From Spirometra erinaceieuropaei (Eukaryota > Platyhelminthes > Cestoda > Diphyllobothriidea > Diphyllobothriidae), in NCBI GenBank assembly GCA_902702965.1, contig CACRXP010000014.1, positions 2,043,467 through 2,107,466 on the forward strand: a stretch of DNA of 64,000 nt, given 5' to 3'. The notes under the pieces were generated by a model. That model was not told the origin of the DNA. It worked only from the letters and a program-made list of their open reading frames with translations, and did not search any database. Both the position numbers and the translations under genes were made by a program. This document shows positions 1-8,886 of this stretch, piece by piece. The number at the start of each line of letters is the position of its first letter. The stretch's first letter is position 1.

Positions 1-283
1 TTGCCAGCCGGCCGAACGATTATGCAATGGTCGTCTTAATGAGTAGCGTGACGAGGCTGCTCGCAGTCTGAGGACTATTTTGCTGAAAGTGCGTCGGCAA
101 GCCTCGTGCTCGCAGAGTGTGAGCAATTAATCTGGATAACAGGTTCATGCGCGAGCGTACTGTGCAGAGGCGTTTATGTGGGGCTCGTGAGAACGAAGGT
201 CTTGCGAAGTGAGCTCTAATTGTGAGTACGGAACCTGCTCAGGTTGGATTTGCTGGTAATTTGAAACTGCCGCCCACGAAAGC

Positions 284-380
284 AGGAGGAGGAGGAGGAG
301 GAGGAGGAGGAGGAGGAGGAGGAGGAGGAGGAGAAGGAGTAGGAGGGGGAGGAGGAGAAGGAGTAGGAGGAGGAGGAGGA
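284..380. repeat. GGA trinucleotide microsatellite
   Basis: An almost uninterrupted run of GGA units with two short GAAGGAGTA interruptions. On the minus strand it reads as a serine-rich frame, which is a product of the repeat and not a gene. Confidence 0.95.
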
Positions 381-1189
381 CAGTAAAACTGCTCTGTCGG
401 TAAAAAGTAGGCTCACCTGGACTCCCGTCGCCTGTTTCAGAACGGCCCTTGTAATTTCCGTCTGTTCATCAAGTTTGGCTTTTTTGGTTTCTTTATCTGC
501 GTCCAGCTACAGAGACAAGAGATGACAAAGGTGACGTGGAAAGGGTGGGTGTTTGGAAGATTAGGACAGGATCATTTCATCAAGGAACGGACAAACAGGG
601 GTGGGACTTTGTAAGCAGGTGTCCTAGCGACTTCTCCACTCCTGACACCGTCATTGCTCAAACAGTATACTTCACAATAATAATAAACAGTCCTCAGTTA
701 AATAGAAACACAAACGAAATATTTAGAGAAGTATTTCGTAGGTGAAAAGTAACAAGTTTCTCATGAAAAGACGGAAATACCGAAAACACGAAAATTCGTG
801 TGAGATGAGTAAACTCAATTTTCAGAAGTGTATAAAACCTATCCATAGAAACAACTGAGTACATATAACAACGGAACTATCATAACGCCTACGAATGTCA
901 GCTTTACACGCACTTGACGCAAATACCCTCCAAGAATCAGTGTTCAATGAAGCGTGGTGCATAGCTGAGTGCGTAAGGTTTGATCCCAAAACTGTTTCAC
1001 GAGAATAAAATATAATTTTAATGACTGCATATTGTTCGGGATGATGTTGTTTCGTTGACAGTGACGCCAACAGTGACAAATAAATCCGAATTGAGCTATC
1101 AGAATATGAGGCAATGTAGATTTTTGCTCGAATCTGTTAATGACCTGCCTGATAAAATTATTTCGAAACATGTTCTGCATGAAAAAAAG

Positions 1190-1469
1190 AATAATTCACA
1201 TTGACCCAACTGTGAAAAACTCGGCGTCTCGGTGGGATTCGAACCCACGCAGTAAGGGGAAGGCTTTAATACAGCCAACGCTCTAACCACCTGAGCTACG
1301 AGGCCCCGCCGGACGACGCGAGTTCAATCACATTTGGGTTAAGTTACCCGCTCAACCTACTGCAACGTCCGGAATCCACCAAATCCGATGCAGTAAGTAG
1401 ACTGCTTAAGCAGGATTTCCTAAGTAATTCACCTTGAATCCATCAGATGACTACCGGGCTCACGTAATT
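1190..1469 (-). repeat. tRNA-Ser-like SINE unit, left copy of an inverted pair
   Basis: Reading on the minus strand, this unit has a body of about 160 bp that starts with GAATTACGTGAGCCC, a tRNA-like module (1305 to 1223), and a tail ending GTTGGGTCAA...GAATTATTC. It is the mirror image of the unit at 1470-1824, so the two form a large head-to-head inverted repeat with only minor sequence differences. The tRNA-like module has a recognisable A box and an intact B box. It is annotated as an interspersed repeat and not as a tRNA gene because it recurs with the same flanking body elsewhere in the window. Confidence 0.75.
1223..1305 (-). other. tRNA-Ser-like module in SINE
   Basis: Minus-strand sequence folds as a cloverleaf-like form: A box TAGCTCAGGTGG, B box GGGTTCGAATCCC, and a class II-like long variable arm. 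The anticodon-position triplet is ATT here and ACT in the plus copy at 1683-1765, so it drifts between copies, as expected for a SINE promoter module and not for a functional tRNA. Confidence 0.7.
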
Positions 1470-1824
1470 CACAGTTGGGTCAATATGAATTATTCAAAAA
1501 TCTGCCAAAATATCAATGAATTACGTGAGCCCAGTAGTCATCTGGTGGATTCTAGGTGAATTACTTAGGAAATCCTGCTTGAGCAGTCTACTTACTGCAT
1601 CAGATTTGGTGGATTTCAGACGTTGCAGTAGGTTTAGCGGGTAACTTAACCCAAATGTGATTGAACTCGCGTCGTCCGGCGGGGCCTCGTAGCTCAGGTG
1701 GTTAGAGCGTTGGCTGTACTAAAGCCTTCCGCTTACTGCGTGGGTTCGAATCCCACCGAGACGCCGAGTTTTGCACAGTTGGGTCAATATGAATTATTCA
1801 AAAATCTGCCAAAATATCAATGAA
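1470..1824 (+). repeat. tRNA-Ser-like SINE unit with 51-bp terminal direct repeats
   Basis: Plus-strand unit consisting of a leading repeat (1470-1520), a body (1521 to about 1682), a tRNA-like module (1683-1765) and a trailing repeat (1774-1824). The two 51-bp repeats (each beginning CACAGTTGGGTCAATATG) are identical by eye and sit 304 bp apart. The tRNA-like part is therefore near the 3' end of the unit, not at the 5' end as in a canonical SINE. A poly-A-rich stretch with TATCAATGA duplication follows. Confidence 0.75.
1683..1765 (+). other. tRNA-Ser-like module in SINE
   Basis: A box TAGCTCAGGTGG, a four-pair anticodon stem GGCT/AGCC around a 7-nt loop with ACT at the anticodon position, an extra stem CGC/GCG in the variable region, B box GGGTTCGAATCCC, and a pairing acceptor stem. 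The long variable arm suggests derivation from tRNA-Ser. It is a probable RNA polymerase III promoter module of the surrounding repeat. Confidence 0.7.
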
Positions 1825-4560
1825 TATCAATGAAAAAAGAATACTTTCAGCGACGGGCTGGACGAATGGGTAAGATGCAAGTTTCTGGTGTCCAAAAATA
1901 TTTGCGTCAATTTCGGACACCAGATTTTATTAATTAGGCCACATACTGTGTGTGTGAGCATACAGGAAGCATGAAGCCGCACTTCTAAGTCAATGTCAAC
2001 TGTCCGGAAAAGGGCAGAATGAGAATAGAGTGAAGGTTGCTAAAAGCCGTCGACAGCCGTTTATGGCGATTTCCAGCTCATCAATGTAAGCCCTTTAACG
2101 CCTATAAGCTTACGCGACCTTGTCGGCTCCAAACCTATCAAACTGCCAACAGAGGCTGACTTGATAATTTGACTTGAAACACGCCTTCTTGGCGATGGTC
2201 AAGCAAACGGATTCTGATTTAAAACTCGTTTTCTTCCACCATATGTTTTTCTGCTAGCATAATCCAAATTTTTGACACAATTAAACCCAATGGGACTGAG
2301 ATCGTCAGGCTGGCACTCGGAGAAAAATAAAACGTCGAATATTTCATCTTTTTAACCAAGACCGGTCAGACTTGTCCTACTAACACGTCAGTCTACCGAA
2401 CTGGAAACGTCGTCCACTCATCAAAAACTACATTTTCTATTGCCTCCCCTCAAAGTACCCCATAGAAAAACAAGTTTTGTGGCCTCGAAGCTTACTTTGA
2501 CTAGATGAGGTTGTCCTACCGTTTCGCAGACCTCAATTTAAGAGTTCATATTTGTCGATGTCTCCTTACGAAAAAACGATAATGCCTGACATCAAAAAAT
2601 CGGACCACTTGGGTTCATTTCCTAGCTCTTATCACTTCGAGGTCAGTGAAGAGAATTCCCGGCAAGATACCCATCATAATAAGCCATTTTTATTAATTTT
2701 GCTCATAAACTGTGGCGAAATACCACTGATTCCGTGATCAAGCTAACCTAAAAAGCACTGACAGAGCGTCCTTTAGCATAAGGAAGCAGTTCTGGATACT
2801 GCAGCTTGCCCGGCGTGGCAGGACACAATTACTAAGACGTGTAATTTCTTCTGGAAAAAAACCGGAGGAACCTCTAATTCAGGGTAGAATAATACTGGTT
2901 GTGCTGAGAGAGCACGATATGCCATATCTGGCAGCACAGATACTAGCTAAAAGTCTAGACACGTGTTTTTTCGATACTCTGCTGCCACATGGCGCAGCAT
3001 GGTTGTACTACGCTTGCTGAAAATGACGAATAACTGACGTAACTACCTCGATTCCCATGTGAGAGGTATGGAAAGCCAGTTTTCGGTGAGAAAATCAAAT
3101 ACAGAGAGTAGACGAACAGATGCGGTGGCGGGGCATACTTACCGCCCTCTGTTTGGTCAGATCAGTGCACCGACTCCGTTTCTGGCAAACCGCATCGTAG
3201 TCCAGACGGAAGGCCTCTAGGGATCTCCGATTTCGCTACAAATGGCAAACAGACTTTTTAATGACGCGAAACGCTGCAATTGAGGCGTAACAACGGAGAA
3301 AATATTTTAGAAAAATGTATTCAGTTTGAAATATCAAAGCAGTTTTAAGTAATACATTTCGCGTTTGCAGGCTCGTGCATCTGAATATCCGTCACTGGAT
3401 TTGCAATACAACAGGATTTTGTCGCTGCATTGCGGACAAGCATAACAAGTGTGCAACGAGGTGGCTCTTCGGACGGAGTCCAAAATAACAATTTTTAGAG
3501 AACAATCACCTAGTTTGTTTCAAGCAGCACAGGTTGAAATACTAACACCGTATAAGCAGTGTCGGCAGTTTTAAAATGGGTGATCGTTTTAAGTGTGCGC
3601 TGGACTAAAAGAAACGTAGTTGTTTTAAAAGGGTGGATGTGGAAATGTTTTTGGTTTCAATTCCCTATGGATAATTTTTCATGTATCCGGTTCCAAAGCT
3701 TTTAAGGAGACTGCACTGCCTTATCATGCATAGAAACACGGGAGAGAGGAAAGGGCAAAGGGGTTACAGAGAAAAAATGAGATACAAATGCCCCGGCTCT
3801 CAGACCTCTCTTGCCCCGGATGCCTTTAGTCTCACAAGGACGACTATGGGCCCCTTAGAGGCCATTCGTGAAAATGAGCACCAGTGCAGAATAATTCCTC
3901 TACACTTTGTCAAATTTATCTCAAGATGCCGATAATTCGAGTTTGCTGGGAAAAAATGAGAATTACCTAGGTCTCTGTCTATCTCTATGTAAAAGTTATT
4001 AATTTACCTCTAAATTTAGGGAATTCTGTATAATGTATGGATGAAAAAGCTTACTTATGATCAACATTTTGCGAGGCATGACCGTAAGGATAGTTCACAA
4101 TATAGAAAGAGTTTTAGAGGCTTGCATGAATTCAGGTACAGTTACTCATTCCATTCATGTTCCAATATGCCGCGCAATACTATTTATATGTCCATTTCAA
4201 AAAGAAGTGGTTGCAAGGGTACTAGTTAAATTAGTTATAGATTCTAGGGACGTACTAAACGCCAAATGTGTTTAAACAGATGTGCAAAGTATGCAAACGC
4301 AAGCCTTCTAGGCTTCCAGGCGTCAAATACCTCAAAGAAGTACGTTCCCAAAAGACAAATTTTCAAGAACGGAAATGAGTAGTACTCAAGTGCTGAATAC
4401 AGGCGTTGCCGAGGCCTGGGAAAAGTAAACTGAAACCCAGTGTGTGACATTGTATAGGAGTAAGATTATATCACTTGCACATAAACGTGTTCGAGTAACG
4501 TATTCATGGTTCGCGGCGCTCATTTTAATTAGAGAATGTCTGCAAAGGCGTTTAAATGTT
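1825..4560. other. No recognisable gene; SH3GLB intron 4 or distal region
   Basis: AT-rich unique-looking sequence downstream (on the minus strand) of the last visible SH3GLB exon, so it is probably intron 4 of that gene. I searched for the next BAR-domain exon and did not find it. A perfect 10-bp hairpin (1884-1893 with 1915-1924) and one short repeat copy (2905-3005) are the only structured items seen. Confidence 0.5.
2905..3005 (+). repeat. Short interspersed repeat, copy 1 of 3
   Basis: About 100 bp containing CACGATATGCCATATCTGG, TACTAGCTAAAAG and CACGTGTTTTT. It is similar to 60570-60680 and 60912-60990. The family is unassigned. Confidence 0.6.
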
Positions 4561-4579
4561 TTAAAAACTGAAATCATAC

Positions 4580-4713
4580 CTGAATATCTGGCCAAACACC
4601 GGTGAGGAAATCTTTGGTTATTGTGAGGATATTTTTCTGAATGTCCGTTGCCAGTTGGCGTTCTGCTTGACCAATTTCGACCTCGGCAAGACCGTACTGC
4701 GATAACGCTATGC
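4580..4713 (-). CDS. SH3GLB1: Endophilin-B (SH3GLB) BAR domain, exon 4
   Basis: Minus-strand exon, 134 nt, preceded by the acceptor GTTTTAG and followed by the donor GTATGA. It encodes roughly 45 residues including IALSQYGLAEVEIGQAERQL. That matches the endophilin BAR segment in which a conserved G-x-A-L...G is followed by A-x-R-x-L and a hydrophobic-aromatic stretch (here FLTGVWPDIQ). It enters in phase 1, completing a Ser codon begun in exon 3, and ends in phase 0. This part of the BAR domain contributes to the central helix of the crescent dimer. The rest of the BAR domain and the C-terminal SH3 domain are not seen in the remaining 4.5 kb to the left. Confidence 0.75.
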
Positions 4714-5601
4714 CTAAAACGGAACCAGTCGAAAATGTCATATTTGAGTTTAGCGGATTTGTTTGTCTTCTTAAAGGGTCGTCTATTATAGCGAGCAGGA
4801 AACCAAACATGTTATTTTAGGAGTTTATCCTTTTTATTGAGACATATTTCTGGTTGGGCCAGACTACGCGGACGAAGAGTCCTGTAGACACAGACTAATG
4901 TTATCAAATGTACACGGATCGTTAAAGAATATAAGGGTTATCAATAACCAAAATAGAACGAACTTCAGAGTCAAACAATGGCATACCAATTATTAACTGT
5001 CCACAAACGTCCTGCCCCTAACGATGCAAAAGCGATTGCCTGTTTCAGCTTTGTATTTCCCCGTACTAGGTAACCGGGATTTTACGTATTATGCGAGTGT
5101 CGTGCGCTATCTGCCTCATCGCCTTCTTTGTATTGCATTTGACTGGGTTTTCCCGTTCTTCGACTGTTGTCTAGTATTCCTGGGCCTGTGTATGATTATT
5201 TTCATTGTTTATTTGGGTTCCACGCTGACATGTATCTTCACAGATGATGTGGGAGCACATGGTAGCGCAAACTGTCAACGTTTGAAGACAGCCGGGCGAC
5301 GTAGACGACTGAATAAATTACAACCGTCTGGGGCACGAGTAAATTTGATACCTTTGCGTCCCCAAGTTCAGCCCAAGTGCACTGATTCACGAACGTGCAG
5401 CACAAATTTGAAAAATCGATTCAAATGCCCTTCACGTTAAAAAATCGTAGATCGATTTCACCAACCACGTTGTGATCACAGCATAGCTAACTCGAGCTCA
5501 CTAAAAGGTATACCTATATGCAAACCTTAACTATTCCGGCTTGAAGACTATTAATCTATGTTAAATAAGAACAGGACGAAAACTTTCATAAATAGACATA
5601 C

Positions 5602-5727
5602 TCAAGTTGGTTCCAGGAAGGTCTTGGGCCAATGACTGTTGGAGTTGACCAAACAATTCAGACGTCGTCAATTTCGGAGTTCTTTTCGCATCCATTTTTT
5701 CAAGCACTTTTTCTTGCACTCTATCGA
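5602..5727 (-). CDS. SH3GLB1: Endophilin-B (SH3GLB) BAR domain, exon 3
   Basis: Minus-strand exon, 126 nt, between a TTGCTTCAG acceptor and a GTATGT donor. It encodes DRVQEKVLEKMDAKRTPKL followed by a short L-x-S-E-L-F-G-Q segment and a D-L-P-G-T turn. This resembles the endophilin-B stretch with R-x-x-x-x-V-x-E-K-L-D, a P-E-L-L-G motif and G-P-G-T. Entry is in phase 1 (two bases complete an Ile codon from exon 2) and exit is in phase 1. Reading through the upstream intron gives a longer open frame with hydrophobic residues, which is not part of the protein. Confidence 0.78.
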
Positions 5728-5930
5728 CTGAAGCAACAAAGAAAACGAGGAATATCGAAGTATTTGATAAAATTGAAGGTATGAATTTTTCTTTAATGAA
5801 AGTGATTAAAGGTAGGATCGTAGAAATTAGCGATATAGATTTAACTAAAACTGTTAAGCAGTAAATTAAATGATTGATAACGCCTACACACTTGGCGTTG
5901 TCAAAATACGAAGACATATTAATAACATAC

Positions 5931-6072
5931 TTGGGTTAGTATTCAACCATGAAGTTATGCCATTCTGAAGCTTTTCACAAGTTTTTTGTGTTCTGTCGGC
6001 AGCATCCATCAACATTTGCAATTCATTATCAAAAGTTGTTTTTGAGTAAGAGCCAGCAGCCTCTCCAGTAAA
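5931..6072 (-). CDS. SH3GLB1: Endophilin-B (SH3GLB), exon 2
   Basis: Minus-strand exon, 142 nt. Its acceptor is CTTTTATAG and its donor is GTATGT. It begins FTGEAAGSYSKTTFD directly after the exon 1 sequence NRAVQ, which is where endophilin-B proteins have the conserved R-A-V-Q-F-T-x-E motif leading into BAR helix 1. The exon ends with W-L-N-T-N-P, corresponding to the family's Q-P-N-P segment. Charge pattern and heptad-like spacing are consistent with a helix. It leaves in phase 1. Confidence 0.8.
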
Positions 6073-6107
6073 CTATAAAAGTAATTACGATGTAAAAAAA
6101 ACTCTAC
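6073..6107 (-). other. 35-nt intron of SH3GLB
   Basis: Minus-strand intron from GTAGAG to TTTTATAG, only 35 nt long, separating two coding exons that join in phase 0. It does not keep the frame open if retained. Introns of this size are known at the 5' ends of flatworm genes. Confidence 0.75.
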
Positions 6108-6173
6108 CTGAACAGCCCTATTAAATGCTGTGCTTGTATTGTCGACAAACTTTCGCAGATTCTCAAGAGCCAT
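6108..6173 (-). CDS. SH3GLB1: Endophilin-B (SH3GLB) start exon with N-terminal amphipathic helix
   Basis: First coding exon of a minus-strand endophilin-B/Bif-1 homologue. These proteins bind and curve membranes through a dimeric N-BAR domain. Mammalian endophilin-B1 acts in mitochondrial dynamics, autophagy and apoptosis. The exon reads MALENLRKFVDNTSTAFNR then AVQ (22 codons), an amphipathic helix of the expected length, and ends in phase 0 with donor GTAGAG. The start is chosen because an acceptor-like TTCGTTGCAG lies one base before the ATG (6175-6177 on the plus strand), suggesting a 5'-UTR intron or a spliced-leader acceptor. Exons 1-4 give about 156 residues; family members run to about 365. 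Similarity is by motif recall, not alignment. Confidence 0.78.
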
Positions 6174-6383
6174 TCTGCAACGAAGTCAAGGAAAAAGATC
6201 TCAAATTGCCGCGGGCAAGAATCAGAGCGTCACTTCGATAAACTAACAAGAAAAACGAGTAACTGCTCAAAACCAAGTTGAGGACTAAGAAGCCTGGAAA
6301 CCTGTGGCCAGAATATTTATACGATCTCTGTAAAAGCAAAACATGTGGTCAAGCGATATCCATTAGCTCAAGCATAATATTTC

Positions 6384-6480
6384 CCTTTGACCCAACTGTG
6401 AAAAACTCCATGTCCGGTGGGATTCGCACCCAGGACAGCTGCAACGCCCCTGGACATGAACAGAATTGTTTGAATGTGTG
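6384..6480 (-). repeat. Degenerate tRNA-like SINE fragment
   Basis: Contains TTGACCCAACTGTGAAAAACTC, the same end as the tRNA-Ser-like family at 1.2 kb, followed by a decayed B box (GGTGGGATTCGCACCC on the plus strand). The body is missing or unrecognisable. Confidence 0.5.
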
Positions 6481-6961
6481 ACATTTCCGCGCGGGGACCT
6501 TGGGTGGAGATTGCGCAACCGCGTGTCGGTGAAGATGGCCGGTCTCCCCTCTCTCTCACCCGCCCATCCCTTCCCCCGTACCGTACCGTAACGCTCGCAT
6601 CGCTCTCCGTCTCGATACATCGGCACCGCCCTCGGCCCTTCCCTGCAGTTGCCCACAGCGCTGCATTCCCCACCGGTTAATAAGCTAGCATGTCGGTATC
6701 GCCTCTCCACCCAGGCAGGTTATTTTATGGCTGTAACTCATTCCACTTGTACGAGTAACTATTATTATTATACGTTTCTCCCATGATCGTCTTGTTATAC
6801 TATACTGTATCCCGTTCCTGACGTACCATCTTCTGCTACGTGCGGATGAGTATTCAGAGATGTTGACGGTTCTGTTCAGATCTACCTCCGTCAGGATCTC
6901 TTCTCAGAGTTTCCTTACCTTGGTGTGTGCTACCCCTGACGTCCTCGCCCGCTACACAGCA

Positions 6962-7175
6962 AGTGGAGGTTTTAGTACAGCCAACGCTCCAGCCATATGA
7001 GCTGAGAGGCCCCACCGGACGACGAAAGCTTAATTACATTTGGGCCAAGTTTACCCGTCCAACCTGCTGTGACGTCTGTAGTCCACGAAATCTGATACAG
7101 TAAGCTGACTGCCCAAGCAGGATTTACTAAGTAGTACATACAGAATCCACCAGATGACTACCGGGCTCAGGTAAT
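6962..7175 (-). repeat. tRNA-Ser-like SINE unit, minus copy
   Basis: Minus-strand copy of the family at 1.2-1.8 kb. The tRNA-like part (7013 to 6962) has lost its B-box half. The body retains the GGATTTACTAAGTAG and CCAGATGACTACCGGGCTCA landmarks (plus-strand reading). It lies head-to-head with a tRNA-like module at 7236-7318, the same arrangement as the first pair. Confidence 0.65.
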
Positions 7176-7204
7176 TCAGAGGTTTGTTGGAAGATTTCTA
7201 ATAA

Positions 7205-7370
7205 TCCACCTTGACCTAACTGCGAAAAACTCAGTGCCTCGGCGGTAGCTCAGATGGTCATAGCGTTGTCGGTACTAAAGCCGCCTCTTGCTGTCGTCGG
7301 TTCAAATCACTCCGAGGCGCCGAGTTTTCCACAGTTGGGTCAAAGTGAATTATTTGAAATCTGCCAAAAA
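7205..7370 (+). repeat. tRNA-Ser-like module bracketed by inverted tails
   Basis: The tRNA-like core at 7236-7318 (A box TAGCTCAGATGG, B box CGGTTCAAATCAC, loop triplet ACT) is bracketed by inverted copies of the family tail: TGACCTAACTGCGAAAAACTC on the left and GAGTTTTCCACAGTTGGGTCA on the right. The body seen in other copies is absent. Confidence 0.65.
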
Positions 7371-7519
7371 TTAAGTTTAACCCTCTGGATCATGCTGGTT
7401 CTTAGTAGATAAGTAAGTACTTTTACATTTGTATGTACATGCACATTGGTATGCAATCTCTGAAAACTACTAACGCACAGCTTCAATTTGTCATTTGAAT
7501 TGGGGAAACTGCCATCCGA

Positions 7520-8350
7520 ATGAAAGATGGCAAATATCTACCCGATATATGAGAGTGGGCCCTGCAAAAATGTCAATAATTTTTATCCCATCAGTCTAAC
7601 ATGCATCTGTTGTAAGGCAATGAAAACCATACTTAATGGAGAGGCAATTAAGTTCCGGAGGTTAGAGCATGGCCTCAGACAGAACCGTTTCTTGTCTTTC
7701 CCCTTTTTTTCTCTCGAATGAGCAGTGGACTCGTGCATCACACCATGTGTGTAGGGTTGACGTTACCTACACTAATTTCAGGAACGCGTTCGACAGCGTT
7801 CTAGAATAGCGTCTGGTTTCTATCTGAAAGTGGAGTAGAGGGCAGGCTGCGGGCGTGGATCTTCGACTTTCATAGAGTTAGATCATAAGGCGTATGTGTT
7901 GGCGTCTCGAAGTCAGCTGAATGTTCTAAAATTTTGGTTCTACATTTTCGCGGAAAATATCATGTTAAATGTGTATATTACTGACAATATTTCAGTACCA
8001 TGTCTATTTATAGTGAGATATTGCATGTACCGTTTACAATAGGGTTTTCAAAGGCATTGCCTATTACTCTTAAAATATACTGACCTATACTGACCTCCTG
8101 CCCTGTCTTAAGTAATGCTTCCGGGGCTCAGCACTTAGGCCAGTTCTATTCCTAGTCTATATCAACGACTGCGTCGATAACATGGGTTAAGGTGTTGTCA
8201 TGTTTGCCAAGGATATTAAATTTTGGAGAGCCGTCATACCTGACGCAGACAAGCACACGCTCCAAGAGGATCTTAACCGAATTGGCAACTAGCATGTTCT
8301 TTGGCTCTCAAATTTTAAAATTCATAAGCGTAATCCTAGGACTGAGCAAC
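7520..8350 (+). mobile_element. Decayed LINE reverse transcriptase fragment
   Basis: Plus-strand remnant of a CR1/Jockey-like reverse transcriptase with several frameshifts and stops. Recognisable pieces in order: a finger/palm segment ending in the Y-P-I-S-L-T-C-I-C-C-K-x-M block (about 7570-7640), the catalytic-A region VTYTNFRNAFDSV (about 7760-7800, first Asp changed to Asn), then LVYINDCVD and FAKDIKFW (about 8153-8230), where the F-A-D-D box has become F-A-K-D. It is not functional. Both ends are truncated; the right end abuts the minus-strand LINE tail at 8351. Confidence 0.8.
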
Positions 8351-8886
8351 AGTTCGGTTCAGTTTATTGAGGGAAATAGGCGTGAGTCTTTGAGTGCCCT
8401 ATTTGCAACTTAAAAGTGAGTGCTGTATACAGAGAAATTATCTGGGCTGAGATAATTTCAATGAACCCATAATATTATCACAAATTGGGAGTGAAACTCA
8501 GGGTATGAGCTAAATCTCTCGTCGCTCTTGGCCATTTCGGAACATAAGTATGTCAAAGTTCTTCTTAAAGCTTTGTATCGATGGCGATAGCACAACATAA
8601 GCAGGAAGTGCATTCCATAGTTTGTCCACTCCGACAGAGGAGGAGAACTTCTACACGCCCAGTTTTGCCTGCTTAGTGCGCAGTTTTAACGGTTAATCTC
8701 AGAGTTAGTCGTGGTAGCGAACTGAAAATGTCCTCAAATTCCAGGCTGCAGTCCAACTCCTTCACTATGTGGAATGCTAGCAAGAGACCTCCGCGTATTT
8801 GCTTATAACTCCAGGGGACGAGGATCAGGTGGGTTGCATAAGGAAAGGAGCTGTGACCCCAAAAAATCTTCGTGGCTCTCCATACT
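8351..8886 (-). mobile_element. 5'-truncated LINE 3' end
   Basis: Minus-strand piece with the group's 3' tail (CAATAAACTGAACCGAACTG on the minus strand, 8351-8370), a 3' UTR, and the C-terminal reverse-transcriptase segment. Its sequence parallels 22940-23490: the AGAACTTCxxCACGCCCAG and GGAATGCTxGCAAGAGA landmarks occur in both. It has no intact open frame. The 5' truncation fits aborted target-primed reverse transcription. Confidence 0.75.

Noticed and set aside
216..416. 66-residue Ser-rich open frame on the minus strand
   Set aside because: It is a GGA microsatellite read as protein.
1683..1765. Functional tRNA-Ser gene
   Set aside because: The anticodon triplet changes between copies and the sequence is embedded in a recurring repeat body.
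5024..5440. 138-residue plus-strand open frame with a hydrophobic stretch
   Set aside because: It lies antisense within SH3GLB intron 3, has no recognisable domain and no splice or promoter context.
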